Source of the DNA: Pseudohongiella sp.
GTDB lineage: Bacteria; Pseudomonadota; Gammaproteobacteria; Pseudomonadales; Pseudohongiellaceae
NCBI GenBank assembly: GCA_030651695.1
Contig: JAUSCD010000015.1
Span: 1 to 64,000, forward strand
Length of the DNA stretch: 64,000 nt
Direction of reading: 5' to 3'
The notes beneath the pieces were generated by a model, which was not told the DNA's origin, searched no databases, and saw only the letters and a program-made list of their open reading frames with translations. Shown here piece by piece: positions 1-9,604 of this stretch. The stretch's first letter is position 1. Each line of letters starts with the position of its first letter. A program made the position numbers and the translations under genes.

Positions 1-335
1 GGATACCATCCAGTTTGTTAAGAAGGAAAGCGTCAGTCGCTCATCTCGCGCCCAGCATCAAAGTGCTCAGGACTGTTACAGCTATACTGACGCTTCGCTA
101 CATTGGTTAGCTACACCAGTGTAGCAAAGGAGAGATATAAGGACTGTTTGAGTCCTGAGCGGCGCAGCCGCGAAGTCGAGTTCCGCAACGCCGGTCGGAT
201 GACCAGAGGATGCGGCCGGTCCGGTGCGGCGACCCGCTCCCGTTGCGGCTGCACCTGAAGTTGCGGTTGCACCTGAAGTTGCGGCTGCACCTGAAGTTGC
301 GATTGCACTGAAGTTGCGGTTGTTATCCCGATTGA
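1..335. other. Non-coding flank with nested inverted repeats
   Basis: No convincing gene lies here. What is visible is dense dyad symmetry. AAGCGTCAGT (28-37) is mirrored by ACTGACGCTT (86-95). GCTCAGGACT (65-74) is mirrored by AGTCCTGAGC (151-160). GCTACACCAGTGTAGC (110-125) is a near-perfect palindrome, and GCGGC-gca-GCCGC (159-171) is a small hairpin. An 18-bp tandem repeat follows. The short ORFs drawn here by the track are repeat translations with no family resemblance. The stretch lies 3' of truA and may hold its transcript end, but I see no clear T-tract terminator. Confidence 0.5.
242..322. repeat. 18-bp tandem repeat (4.5 units)
   Basis: Three 18-bp units of the form GTTGCGGYTGCACCTGAA are followed by one 17-bp unit (GTTGCGATTGCACTGAA) and a 10-bp partial unit. 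The first and third units are identical and the second differs at one base. The 17-bp unit breaks any continuous reading frame, so the array is probably not coding as it stands, although a period divisible by three is typical of coding repeats. It ends 14 bp from the truA stop codon. Confidence 0.85.
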
Positions 336-1124
336 TCAAAGAAAACAAGGCCCGTAAGGCAACACAGGCAACCCGAACCGCTCAGGATACTCCACACCAA
401 CCAGATACAGACCATCCGGCCGCGCCGTCACTCCAGCCAGATTCCGGTCCCGCCCGGCAAGCACCTCAGCCACCCACTGCACCGGTCGCCGCCCCATCGC
501 CACCTGCAAAAGGCTGCCCACAATATTCCGCACCATATGCTGCAAAAACGCATTTGCCTCAATTTCCAGCACAATAAACTGACGCTGCCTGCGCACCTCA
601 ACAAAACGCACCTCACGCATCGGCGTATTGGCCTGGCAACCCGCTGCCCGAAACGCACTGAAATCGTGTTCACCTACCAGAGACTGAGCCGCTGTATGCA
701 TCAACTCCACATCCAGCAACTCCGGCACATGCGTCAACTGCCCGATCAACACTGCGGGTTTGACCTTGCCACAATAGATTACATAGCGATAACGACGACT
801 TAAAGCTGAATGGCGGGCATGAAAATCGTGTGGGACCTCACGCGCCCATTGCACACGCACTTCCGGCGGCAGACGCGTATTGGTGCCCATAACCCAGGCT
901 TTTTCATTTCGGATGGCTGGACTGTCAAAGTGCACTACCTGACCGCTGCCATGCACACCGGCATCGGTTCGCCCGGCACAGCTGATTGCCACAGGCGCAT
1001 CAGCAATAAATGCCAGTGCATCCTCCAGAATGCCTTGCACTGTGGGGAGGGCCGGCGACAACTGTCGCTGCCAACCGGAAAAGGAGGCGCCGTTGTATTC
1101 AACGCCCAGGGCATATCGAGTCAT
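336..1124 (-). CDS. truA: tRNA pseudouridine(38-40) synthase TruA
   Basis: This enzyme converts uridines 38-40 in the anticodon arm of many tRNAs to pseudouridine, in the cytoplasm. The N-terminus ALGVEYNGASFSGWQRQ and the catalytic-aspartate motif CAGRTDAGVHGSGQVVHF are family hallmarks, and the C-terminal FLQHMVRNIVGSLL segment is typical. The length of about 262 residues is normal. The ORF track begins at a GTG (1127), but the ATG three bases in (1124) is preferred. The gene starts a few bases after the fimV stop, so the two are probably co-transcribed, as in Pseudomonas. Confidence 0.96.
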   Translation of the reverse strand: MTRYALGVEYNGASFSGWQRQLSPALPTVQGILEDALAFIADAPVAISCAGRTDAGVHGSGQVVHFDSPAIRNEKAWVMGTNTRLPPEVRVQWAREVPHDFHARHSALSRRYRYVIYCGKVKPAVLIGQLTHVPELLDVELMHTAAQSLVGEHDFSAFRAAGCQANTPMREVRFVEVRRQRQFIVLEIEANAFLQHMVRNIVGSLLQVAMGRRPVQWVAEVLAGRDRNLAGVTARPDGLYLVGVEYPERFGLPVLPYGPCFL

Positions 1125-1129
1125 CACGC

Positions 1130-3532
1130 TCAGAGTCTTCCCAGCAGATCCTGCGCTTCTTTGCGTTGTGCTTCCGTGCCTTCACTCAGTACTTCTTCGA
1201 GGATTTCACGGGCACCATGGCCATCACCCATATCGATATAGGCACGGGCAAGATCGAGCTTGGTTGCGGATTCGTCGGAATCGGAAAGGAAATCAAAATC
1301 CTCTTCGTCCTCTGCATCTGCCTGGTCGGTGAAATCATCTTCCGATGGCAGGAAAGCCAGATCGTCGAAGTCATCCGCAGTCGACTTTGTCAGAGGAACC
1401 GCGTTGGTTGCAGGTTCAGGGGGTTGAGGCGCTGTGCTGGCAGGCTCAGGGCTGACTGCTGCACCGCTGACTTGCTCAGGAGCGGAAACGGATACATCTT
1501 CTGCGAGCGGATCGTTGTCATCAGGCAAACTGATATCAAACTCATCACCCACCTTCGCGGCCTTGTCTTCATCAGGCCAATCCAGATCTGCGCCGGTGTC
1601 CTCACTACTCAGCTCATCAGAGTCGGGATTATCCAGAGCATCTGCATTGAACTCTCTGGACAACACGTCGGCATCAGCCGTGTCGTCAAAATTGTCTGCT
1701 GTTTCATCGAGCTCAAAACGAGCGTCAAACTCTGCGGTCTGCGGGCTCAGCTCACCCGGCTGCCAATCGTCTTCCATCTCAGGTTCAGACAGATCCGTTG
1801 CCTGCGGCAGAGCTGGTTCAGCGCTGTCAGCATCATGCAGTCCTTCTTCAAATTCCTGCTGTACCTTGTTGTTATATATTTGTTTATCAAGCTCCGGGTC
1901 AGCATCTGGATCAGAACTTTCTTCAACCAGTTTATACAACGCTGCTGCTTCCTCATTTGAAGCAGTCTCTTCAGCGGCGGCTGCCGATGATGCAGCAGAT
2001 TCGGCTGCGGCCTCCGCAACGCCGGAGAACAGCAATTCATCGTCCTCACTGCCCAGACTCATGCCATCGTTCTCACGCGCGCTAGCCTGGGCTTTTGATT
2101 CAGCTGCGGCCCGGTTGCGGCGAACCATCAGCAACACCAGTAACAGCACCAGAACGCCGGCTGCTGCGAGCATGGCCCAGGTGTTACTGGTAAGTATGTG
2201 CATCAGACGCTGAAACGGGCCGGCATCAGGTGCCATGGTGATCACAGTAGGAGGCGTATCAGCTGACGCAGTGCCAGTCTCTTCTGACAAGCGTTGCTGC
2301 AACTGCGCCAGCTCAAGATCACGCAGCCGGATTATTTCCTGCGCCGAAGCAATCTGCTGCTGAAGCAAGGCCAGACGCGCGTTCAGTTCGCTGTTCTGGG
2401 CATCCAGACGAGCAAGATCCTCTTCCCCTAAAGATATACGATCTTCCAGCGATTCGATCTGATCACTGCGTTGAGTGGACTGATTACCGGCAGCCGAAGC
2501 ATCAGCCTGTTGGTTATCCGCATCATCAGCAACTGTCACAACACGCAGCTCACCCTGAGCACCGGCGCCGGGCGCCGCAGAGGGCGCACTGGTGACTGGT
2601 TGCGCTGCGACGGCAGAAGCGCCAGCTGCCAATTGTTGATTCTGACGGTTGACTTCGCTGACGGCTTCAGTCGCGGCCAGCTGACGGATCTGGGAGAGTT
2701 CAGGCACCTGAAGTATTTCACCGCGGCGCACACGGTTGATATTGCCACCAATAAACGCCTGCGGATTCAGGCGCTGCAGTGCCAGCATGGTTTGTTGAAC
2801 ACTGACCGACGAGTCCGGCCGCACACGTTGCGCCAGCTCCCATAAGGTATCGCCGGCGTTAACAGTGATAGTGCTGGCATTGGATACCGTTGCTGCCGGC
2901 TGTGGTGCGGCAGCTTGTTGAGAGGCAAAGCCGGGCTGTGGAGACGCCGGGCTGGTTGCCGGTGATGACTGTGCGGCTGCTGCCTGACTACTGACCGGTG
3001 CATTGGAAACTGATGCAGTTGTTTCTGGCACTGCAACTGCAGGCGCTTCAGCAACCTGTTCGGCCAATGGTTCCTGTACTGAGCGAATGGGCGCTGATGA
3101 TGCCGGAGCCCCCGTCTGGGCACTGAACGCAGGCGACTCAAGGCGCAGGGTATATTCGGTAAGCACACGGCCTGAAGGCCAGCGTGTATCGAGCACCAGA
3201 CTGACAAACGGTTCGTTGATAGTCACCGGGCTGCTGACGCGCAGCACCGGTGTTCTGCCTGAGAAGTCGACCTCGATCTGCAACGTGTCAAGGGCTGCGA
3301 GGCGCTCCAGTGAAAAACGTTCAAAATCAGCGGCGGACGCCACCTGAACATTTATTTGAGAGGCATTCAGACCATCAGTATCAGATAACTGAACGGTGGC
3401 CACCAGCGGCTGGCCGCTGGCTGACTGCAGGCTGATATTCCCCAGCTCCACAGCATCCGCTGGCGCCATCATGAGCAGCGCCATCGATAAAGACGACAGC
3501 GTAGCAACAGAAGGCAACCAGCGTTTGACCAT
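1130..3532 (-). CDS. fimV: FimV/HubP-family polar landmark protein
   Basis: This is an inner-membrane protein that binds peptidoglycan and organises the cell pole, type IV pili or chemotaxis in relatives. A signal peptide (about residues 1-27) precedes the FimV N-terminal domain (ELGNISLQSASGQPLVATVQL). A LysM peptidoglycan-binding domain starts near residue 222 (TVNAGDTLWELAQRVRP). A coiled coil spans about 355-418 and one transmembrane helix about 451-471. A long acidic cytoplasmic region then leads to the C-terminal FimV motif (KLDLARAYIDMGD, near 757-800). A good ribosome site, AAGGA, lies 7 nt before the ATG. The asd-fimV-truA order supports the call. Confidence 0.93.
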   Translation of the reverse strand: MVKRWLPSVATLSSLSMALLMMAPADAVELGNISLQSASGQPLVATVQLSDTDGLNASQINVQVASAADFERFSLERLAALDTLQIEVDFSGRTPVLRVSSPVTINEPFVSLVLDTRWPSGRVLTEYTLRLESPAFSAQTGAPASSAPIRSVQEPLAEQVAEAPAVAVPETTASVSNAPVSSQAAAAQSSPATSPASPQPGFASQQAAAPQPAATVSNASTITVNAGDTLWELAQRVRPDSSVSVQQTMLALQRLNPQAFIGGNINRVRRGEILQVPELSQIRQLAATEAVSEVNRQNQQLAAGASAVAAQPVTSAPSAAPGAGAQGELRVVTVADDADNQQADASAAGNQSTQRSDQIESLEDRISLGEEDLARLDAQNSELNARLALLQQQIASAQEIIRLRDLELAQLQQRLSEETGTASADTPPTVITMAPDAGPFQRLMHILTSNTWAMLAAAGVLVLLLVLLMVRRNRAAAESKAQASARENDGMSLGSEDDELLFSGVAEAAAESAASSAAAAEETASNEEAAALYKLVEESSDPDADPELDKQIYNNKVQQEFEEGLHDADSAEPALPQATDLSEPEMEDDWQPGELSPQTAEFDARFELDETADNFDDTADADVLSREFNADALDNPDSDELSSEDTGADLDWPDEDKAAKVGDEFDISLPDDNDPLAEDVSVSAPEQVSGAAVSPEPASTAPQPPEPATNAVPLTKSTADDFDDLAFLPSEDDFTDQADAEDEEDFDFLSDSDESATKLDLARAYIDMGDGHGAREILEEVLSEGTEAQRKEAQDLLGRL

Positions 3533-3610
3533 GTTCAGTTCCTTTTTCCTTGCGGAAATACCTTACGCACATTGATTGGCGGCGGGCTTTTAATTACCCG
3601 CGAGTATTGA

Positions 3611-4627
3611 TTAAAGGTAGTCTTTTATCAACACTTCAGCTATCTGGATAGAGTTGGTGGCGGCACCCTTACGTACGTTATCGCCCACAATCCACATATC
3701 TATACCGTTCGGATGACTGATGTCCTTACGGATACGGCCGACCGCAACAGCGTCTTTGCCAGCTGAATCGGTGACCGGTGTCGGATACCCGCCGGGAACC
3801 TGATCATCCATCAGCACAACACCCGGCGCATCGCGCAACAGCGCCCGCACTTCTTCTACACTGATAGGTGTTTTGGTTTCAAAGTGTACGGCTTCGGAGT
3901 GGCCGTAAAACACCGGCACACGCACACAGGTCGCGTTAACTTCTATACTTTCATCCAGGATTTTTTTGGTTTCCCAGGACATTTTCATTTCTTCCTTGGT
4001 GTAACCATTTTCCATAAATACATCGATCTGCGGCAGCACGTTAAACGCAATCTGCTTGGGATAGACTTTGGTTTCCAATGTACGGCCGTTTAACAATGCC
4101 GCGGTCTGGGCAGCCAGCTCTTCTATGGCCTCCTTGCCAGTGCCGGAAACAGCCTGATAAGTAGCGACGTTGATGCGGGTAATACCCACCTTGTCGTGAA
4201 TAGGCTTCAGCGCAACCAGCATTTGAATGGTTGAGCAGTTCGGGTTAGCGATGATGTTGCGGTTTTTGTATTGCGCAATCGCTTCCGGGTTTACTTCCGG
4301 CACTACCAGAGGAATGTCAGCGTCGTAACGGAAATGCGAGGTGTTGTCGATCACGATGCAACCGGCCGCGCCAGCTTTGGGGGCGTAAATTTCAGAAATG
4401 CTGCCACCCGCTGAGAACAAACCAATCTCTGCTCTGGAGAAATCAAAATCCGCCAGATTCAGCACGGTGACCGACTTGCCACGGAACTGAATCTTGCTGC
4501 CGGCAGACCGCTCGCTGGCCAGCGGGAACAATTCATTCACCGGAAAGTCGCGCTCTTCCAGAATATTGATCAGCGCTTCGCCGACTGCGCCGGTTGCGCC
4601 TACTACTGCTACGTTGTACTTTTTCAT
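3611..4627 (-). CDS. asd: Aspartate-semialdehyde dehydrogenase
   Basis: It reduces beta-aspartyl phosphate to aspartate semialdehyde with NADPH, at the branch to lysine/diaminopimelate, threonine and methionine. The N-terminal Rossmann motif VAVVGATGAVGEALINIL and the active-site cysteine in NPNCSTIQM are present, as is the GHSEAVHFE segment carrying the catalytic histidine region. The cysteine separates it from inactive Usg-type paralogues. Its 338 residues are a usual size. It sits 43 bp after leuD on the same strand. leuB, which lies between leuD and asd in many relatives, is absent here. Confidence 0.96.
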   Translation of the reverse strand: MKKYNVAVVGATGAVGEALINILEERDFPVNELFPLASERSAGSKIQFRGKSVTVLNLADFDFSRAEIGLFSAGGSISEIYAPKAGAAGCIVIDNTSHFRYDADIPLVVPEVNPEAIAQYKNRNIIANPNCSTIQMLVALKPIHDKVGITRINVATYQAVSGTGKEAIEELAAQTAALLNGRTLETKVYPKQIAFNVLPQIDVFMENGYTKEEMKMSWETKKILDESIEVNATCVRVPVFYGHSEAVHFETKTPISVEEVRALLRDAPGVVLMDDQVPGGYPTPVTDSAGKDAVAVGRIRKDISHPNGIDMWIVGDNVRKGAATNSIQIAEVLIKDYL

Positions 4628-4670
4628 AACACTAAAACTCCCGAATTAATTCCCTGGGTTCCGGCCTGCA

Positions 4671-5315
4671 TCAGGCAGCGGTAAAGTACCAGGGTGATTT
4701 TTCCCGCCACTGTTTTTCAAACGCCTTGATGGCGTCTGCGTCTTCCAGGGTCAGGCCGATGTCATCAAGACCGTTCAGCAGGCAATGCTTACGGAACGCG
4801 TCTACTTCAAAATAAATGACAGAACCATCGGGTCGGGTGATGGATTGCGCTGGCAGGTCCACGGTGAGCGTGTAACCTTCAGCGGCATTCACCTCTTTGA
4901 ACAGAGCATCTACAACTTCCTTATCCAAAACAACAGGAAGAATGCCGTTCTTAAAGCAATTGTTAAAGAAGATATCCGCATAGCTCGGGGCAATCAGCAC
5001 ACGGAATCCGTAGTCATCCAGCGCCCATGGCGCGTGTTCACGACTGGAACCACAACCAAAGTTCTCACGCGCCAGCAATACACTGGCACCTTTGTAACGC
5101 GGTTGGTTCAGCACAAAATCCTTGTTCAGTGGCCGCTTGCTGTTATCAGCATCCGGCTCGCCTTTATCAAGGTAACGGTGCTCATCAAACAGGTTGATAC
5201 CAAAACCACTGCGCTTGATCGACTTCAGAAACTGCTTGGGGATAATGAAGTCGGTATCCACGTTAGCGCGATCCAGTGGCATGGCCACGCCGGTATGTAC
5301 GGTAAATGCTTTCAT
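4671..5315 (-). CDS. leuD: 3-isopropylmalate dehydratase, small subunit
   Basis: This is the swivel-domain subunit of the isopropylmalate isomerase that converts 2-isopropylmalate to 3-isopropylmalate in leucine synthesis. It contains the [15 protein letters not shown] substrate-loop region and the conserved [14 protein letters not shown] motif. Its 214 residues match LeuD. It lies 76 bp downstream of leuC on the same strand, consistent with one operon for the heterodimer. Confidence 0.97.
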   Translation of the reverse strand: MKAFTVHTGVAMPLDRANVDTDFIIPKQFLKSIKRSGFGINLFDEHRYLDKGEPDADNSKRPLNKDFVLNQPRYKGASVLLARENFGCGSSREHAPWALDDYGFRVLIAPSYADIFFNNCFKNGILPVVLDKEVVDALFKEVNAAEGYTLTVDLPAQSITRPDGSVIYFEVDAFRKHCLLNGLDDIGLTLEDADAIKAFEKQWREKSPWYFTAA

Positions 5316-5391
5316 ATCATGTCACTCAATTCTGTAGGTCTGATGTGTGATCAGCTTGGCTTATGTTCGTCCATCTGTGTGTGCGTCTGCG

Positions 5392-6831
5392 TCAGGCGCG
5401 CGTCGTGTCCAGCAGGATGTCACGCACGTCCACAAAATGTCCGTGGATGGCGGCTGCTGCAGCCATCGCCGGGCTCACCAGATGTGTGCGACCACCAAAA
5501 CCCTGACGACCTTCAAAGTTACGGTTTGAGGTGGAGGCGCAGTGTTTACCTGCTGGCAACTGGTCGGCGTTCATCGCCAGACACATTGAGCAACCCGGCT
5601 CGCGCCACTCCAGACCTGCTTCAGTGAAGATCTTGTCCAGCCCCTCCGCTTCCGCCTGCTGCTTCACCAGGCCTGAACCCGGCACAACCATGGCCAGCTG
5701 AATGGTGCTGGCCACTTTGCGACCTTTCACAACCGCTGCTGCTGCGCGCAGATCTTCGATACGCGAGTTGGTGCAGGAACCAATAAATACCACATCGAGC
5801 TGAATGTCTTTGATCGCAGTACCCGGTTTCAGGCCCATGTACTTCAGCGCCTGACGGATATTGTCAGCGCGGCTTGGGTCTTTTTCCTGATCCGGGTCTG
5901 GCACAAAACCGGTTACCGGCGCAACCATCTCGGGCGAAGTTCCCCAGGTCACCTGCGGGATAATGTCGGCCGCGTCCAATACCACCACACGATCAAAATG
6001 TGCATCAGCATCACTGATCAGTGTTTTCCAGAACTCGGCGGCTTTGTTAAACATCTCGCCCTGCGGCGCCATCGGACGACCTTTGATGTAGTCAATGGTG
6101 GTCTGGTCGACAGCAATCAGACCGGCGCGCGCGCCTGCTTCAATTGCCATATTGCAGACAGTCATACGACCTTCCATGCTCAGCGAACGAATCGCCTCAC
6201 CACCGAATTCGATGGTGTAACCGGTGCCGCCAGCAGTGCCGATCTCACCAATAATGGCCAGCACGATGTCCTTGGCAGTGACGCCCGGATTGAGCTTGCC
6301 ATCCACCCGGATCAGCATGTTTTTCATTTTTTTCTGGATCAGGCACTGTGTTGCCATCACGTGTTCAACTTCAGAGGTCCCAATGCCGTGCGCCAATGCA
6401 CCCAGCGCACCGTGAGTAGAGGTGTGCGAGTCGCCGCAAACAATGGTCATGCCTGGCAGCGTAGCGCCCTGCTCCGGACCTACGACGTGTACGATGCCCT
6501 GACGGATGTCATCCATGTCGAGTTCAGTAATGCCAAATTCACGGCAGTTATCAGCCAGCGTGCGGACCTGAATACGCGATACCGGGTCAACAATACCGTC
6601 CAGTCCACGACTGCGCTCAGCTTTGGTGGTCGGAATATTGTGGTCCGGCGTCGCCAGGTTGGCATCAGCGCGCCACGGCTTGCGGCCAGTCAGGCGCAGA
6701 CCTTCGAAAGCCTGTGGCGAGGTGACTTCGTGGATCAGCTGTCGATCGATATAAATCAGTGCTGTGCCGTCATCACGCTGTTTGACCAGATGTGATTCCC
6801 AGAGTTTGTCGTATACGGTTTTACCAGACAT
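5392..6831 (-). CDS. leuC: 3-isopropylmalate dehydratase, large subunit
   Basis: This is the catalytic [4Fe-4S] subunit of the leucine-pathway isomerase, from the aconitase superfamily. Cluster cysteines are visible in [12 protein letters not shown] and in [10 protein letters not shown] near the C-terminus. [20 protein letters not shown] is the typical N-terminal signature. The length of 479 residues is normal. A ribosome site GGGAAG lies 5 nt before the ATG. It heads the leuC-leuD-asd-fimV-truA run. Confidence 0.97.
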   Translation of the reverse strand: MSGKTVYDKLWESHLVKQRDDGTALIYIDRQLIHEVTSPQAFEGLRLTGRKPWRADANLATPDHNIPTTKAERSRGLDGIVDPVSRIQVRTLADNCREFGITELDMDDIRQGIVHVVGPEQGATLPGMTIVCGDSHTSTHGALGALAHGIGTSEVEHVMATQCLIQKKMKNMLIRVDGKLNPGVTAKDIVLAIIGEIGTAGGTGYTIEFGGEAIRSLSMEGRMTVCNMAIEAGARAGLIAVDQTTIDYIKGRPMAPQGEMFNKAAEFWKTLISDADAHFDRVVVLDAADIIPQVTWGTSPEMVAPVTGFVPDPDQEKDPSRADNIRQALKYMGLKPGTAIKDIQLDVVFIGSCTNSRIEDLRAAAAVVKGRKVASTIQLAMVVPGSGLVKQQAEAEGLDKIFTEAGLEWREPGCSMCLAMNADQLPAGKHCASTSNRNFEGRQGFGGRTHLVSPAMAAAAAIHGHFVDVRDILLDTTRA

Positions 6832-6898
6832 GAATGCTTCCCACTAACAATTTAACTTTAAGTGAATTCTATATCTCTCTGTATTAACTGGCTTTTTC

Positions 6899-7984
6899 TT
6901 ATATTTTTGGTGTCATGCTGCGCACATCGAAATTTTGTGCGCGGTGACGCAATAAATGGTCCATCAACACAATGGCCAGCATGGCTTCAGCAATGGGCAC
7001 GGCACGAATGCCTACGCAGGGATCGTGGCGGCCAGTGGTCACAACCTCTACCGCATTGCCATGGACATCAATGGATCGGCCGGGTATACGCAGGCTTGAA
7101 GTCGGCTTGAGCGCGATGTGCGCAACAATATCCTGACCGCTGGAAATACCACCAAGCACACCACCAGCATTGTTCGAGAGGAAACCCTGAGGTGTCATCT
7201 CGTCCCTGTGCTCGGTACCTTTCTGTGTGACGGAATCAAATCCGGCACCAATCTCCACGCCTTTGACGGCATTGATGCTCATCAACGCATGCGCGATGTC
7301 TGCGTCCAGCCGGTCAAATACCGGTTCGCCCAGGCCAACAGGCACACCTGAGGCCACCACAGTAATTCTGGCGCCGATGGAATTGCCCTCTTTGTTCAGG
7401 GCAGCCATATATGATTCCAGTTCGGCAACCTTGCTGGCATCGGGGCAAAAAAATGCGTTCTGCTCTACCTCTGCCCAATCCAGCGTCTCGGCCCTGATCG
7501 GACCAAGCTGGCTCAAATACGCCCGCACCTGCACACCGCAATGCTGTTGCAAATACTTCTTGGCAATGGCACCAGCTGCGACGCGGATGGCGGTTTCGCG
7601 GGCGGAAGAGCGTCCGCCGCCCCGATAATCGCGTATTCCGTACTTCTGCTGATACGTATAATCAGCATGAGCAGGGCGAAACAAGTCTTTGATATTGCTA
7701 TAGTCCTTGGATTTTTGATCAGTATTCTCGATCAACAATCCTATCGGTGTTCCGGTAGTGACACCTTCAAATACACCTGAGAGAATTTTTACCGCGTCGT
7801 CTTCGCGACGCTGCGTTGTGAAACGTGACTGGCCGGGTTTGCGCCTGTCCAGATCGTGCTGCAGGTCGGCTTCGCTCAAGACCAGCCCGGGAGGACAGCC
7901 ATCAACAATACCGCCCAGCGCCAAGCCGTGGCTTTCGCCAAAGGTCGTTACTGTGAACAAGCTTCCTATACTGTTACCGGACAT
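6899..7984 (-). CDS. aroC: Chorismate synthase
   Basis: It makes chorismate from 5-enolpyruvylshikimate 3-phosphate using reduced FMN as a cofactor, the last step of the shikimate pathway. The N-terminus [11 protein letters not shown], the [17 protein letters not shown] segment, [17 protein letters not shown] and [12 protein letters not shown] are all hallmark motifs. Its 361 residues are standard. It is followed 67 bp later by leuC on the same strand, and prmB ends 47 bp upstream, so read-through from prmB is possible. Confidence 0.97.
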   Translation of the reverse strand: MSGNSIGSLFTVTTFGESHGLALGGIVDGCPPGLVLSEADLQHDLDRRKPGQSRFTTQRREDDAVKILSGVFEGVTTGTPIGLLIENTDQKSKDYSNIKDLFRPAHADYTYQQKYGIRDYRGGGRSSARETAIRVAAGAIAKKYLQQHCGVQVRAYLSQLGPIRAETLDWAEVEQNAFFCPDASKVAELESYMAALNKEGNSIGARITVVASGVPVGLGEPVFDRLDADIAHALMSINAVKGVEIGAGFDSVTQKGTEHRDEMTPQGFLSNNAGGVLGGISSGQDIVAHIALKPTSSLRIPGRSIDVHGNAVEVVTTGRHDPCVGIRAVPIAEAMLAIVLMDHLLRHRAQNFDVRSMTPKI

Positions 7985-8031
7985 CTGTCAGTGTTCCACC
8001 TGTCTGGAAAAGGCGCACATTGTACACGAAT

Positions 8032-8919
8032 TCACCAAACCGCACGAATCAGCTCTTCGCGCGAAATCGCCAGCACCCCATCACCACCACTTTCAAATTC
8101 CAGCCATGCCACAGGTAATCCGGGATAGCGCTGAGCCAGCAACTCCCAGCTGTACCCCAACTCCAGCACCAGCACACCCTGCTCCGTCAGATACTTTGGC
8201 GCTTCACGCAATATCCGCAGAGGAATGGCCAGGCCGTCATCGCCCGATAACAGGCCAAGATCAGGTTCCTGCTGGTATTCAGGTGGCAACTCCGCCACTT
8301 CCTCTGCGGATACGTAGGGTGGATTACTGACGATGAGGTCATAGACTCCATCCAGGCTGCCAAACAGATCGGACTGCAGCGCAGTAACCCTGCCCTCCAA
8401 TCCATGCTGCCGGATATTGTGCACGGCAACTTCCAGGGCATCGGTTGAAATGTCGGCCAGATCCACCTGTGCATGCGGAAAGACCAGAGCGGTGGCAATG
8501 CCAATGCAACCACTGCCCGTACACAGGTCCAGCACTCTTGCTGGCACCTGTGGCAGCAGAGGTTGGTACTGCTGCAATATCAGCTCGGCTATAGGCGACC
8601 GCGGCACCAGTACGCGCTCATCGACGTAAAACGGCAGACCGGCAAACCAGGCCTGTTTCAGCAGATAAGCCATGGGCAGACGCTCACGGATACGTCGGTC
8701 GGCTAATGCTGCAATCTCTTCCGACTCCGCGGTGGACAGAGCGCGGCGCTCAATGGACTTGAGATCGGAATCATCTTCACCGGAATTGAACGCGATACCC
8801 AGTGTGGTAAAAACCAGATACACAGCCTCATCCCAGGGATTGTCGGTGCCATGCCCATAAAACAGTTCGGCCTGATCAAAACGCAAGGCCAGTTCTTCCA
8901 CACACTCCAGTACGTTCAT
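8032..8919 (-). CDS. prmB: Ribosomal protein L3 N5-glutamine methyltransferase
   Basis: This is an S-adenosylmethionine-dependent enzyme that methylates a glutamine of ribosomal protein L3. The methyltransferase core carries motif I VLDLCTGSGCIGIATAL and the glutamine-methylase motif IVSNPPYVSAEE. The long N-terminal part (NVLECVEELALRFDQAELFYGHGTDNPWDEA) distinguishes PrmB from PrmC. It lies just upstream of aroC on the same strand and is divergent from folE, with the two starts 94 bp apart. Confidence 0.92.
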   Translation of the reverse strand: MNVLECVEELALRFDQAELFYGHGTDNPWDEAVYLVFTTLGIAFNSGEDDSDLKSIERRALSTAESEEIAALADRRIRERLPMAYLLKQAWFAGLPFYVDERVLVPRSPIAELILQQYQPLLPQVPARVLDLCTGSGCIGIATALVFPHAQVDLADISTDALEVAVHNIRQHGLEGRVTALQSDLFGSLDGVYDLIVSNPPYVSAEEVAELPPEYQQEPDLGLLSGDDGLAIPLRILREAPKYLTEQGVLVLELGYSWELLAQRYPGLPVAWLEFESGGDGVLAISREELIRAVW

Positions 8920-9013
8920 ATGCTGCTGTCTCAGTCAAAAATTGCTTTACGCACGCCCGGTGTTATCGTACGGTATCGACCCTTTTGCAATGACTCAGGA
9001 TCCGTAGTCTGCC

Positions 9014-9583
9014 ATGACTAACAAAACACCTCTGGATACCATGGAAAACGCCTTTCGCGACATTATCTCTGCCATTGGCGAGGATATGTCCCGTCCCGGT
9101 CTGGTTGACACACCTTTGCGGGCCGCCAAAGCCATGCAGTTTCTGACACGAGGTTACGGGCAGGATATTGACACGGTCATCAATAATGCCTTGTTTCCCT
9201 CATCGTCAGAAGAGATGGTGATCGTCAAAAACATCGAATTATATTCCATGTGTGAGCACCATATGCTGCCTTTTATTGGCAAGTGTCATGTTGCCTACAT
9301 GCCTAAAGGTCAAGTGATCGGCCTGTCAAAAATCGCAAGAATCGTGGATATGTTTGCACGCCGGCTGCAGATTCAGGAAAACCTGACCAAGGAAATAGCG
9401 GAAGTCATCATACAGAAAACCGGTGCAGCTGGCGCCGGCGTCATTATTGAAGCTCAACACATGTGCATGATGATGCGGGGTGTAGAAAAACAGAATTCGG
9501 TAATGACAACCTCTTGCATGCTGGGCGCTTTCCGCAACAGCCAGACCACCCGTAACGAGTTTCTGTCACTGATCCGGAACTAG
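9014..9583 (+). CDS. folE: GTP cyclohydrolase I
   Basis: It converts GTP to 7,8-dihydroneopterin triphosphate, the first step of tetrahydrofolate synthesis and of queuosine precursor synthesis (queD is also in this window). Zinc-site and active-site motifs [32 protein letters not shown] and [11 protein letters not shown] are intact, so this is the zinc-dependent FolE type rather than FolE2. Its length of 189 residues is normal. It is a lone plus-strand gene, ending 21 bp from a convergent gene. Confidence 0.96.
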   Translation: MTNKTPLDTMENAFRDIISAIGEDMSRPGLVDTPLRAAKAMQFLTRGYGQDIDTVINNALFPSSSEEMVIVKNIELYSMCEHHMLPFIGKCHVAYMPKGQVIGLSKIARIVDMFARRLQIQENLTKEIAEVIIQKTGAAGAGVIIEAQHMCMMMRGVEKQNSVMTTSCMLGAFRNSQTTRNEFLSLIRN

Positions 9584-9604
9584 TATTGGCTGTAGTCGGA
9601 TGCG

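Noticed and set aside
82-577. Overlapping ORFs of 65-117 residues (APEVA, QLQVQP, TSGAA repeats)
   Set aside because: They are translations of the 18-bp tandem repeat in different frames, overlap truA, and have no ribosome site or family features.
1010-2213. Plus-strand ORFs of 316 and 259 residues
   Set aside because: They are shadows of fimV and truA on the opposite strand; the serine-rich translation is the complement of the acidic FimV region.
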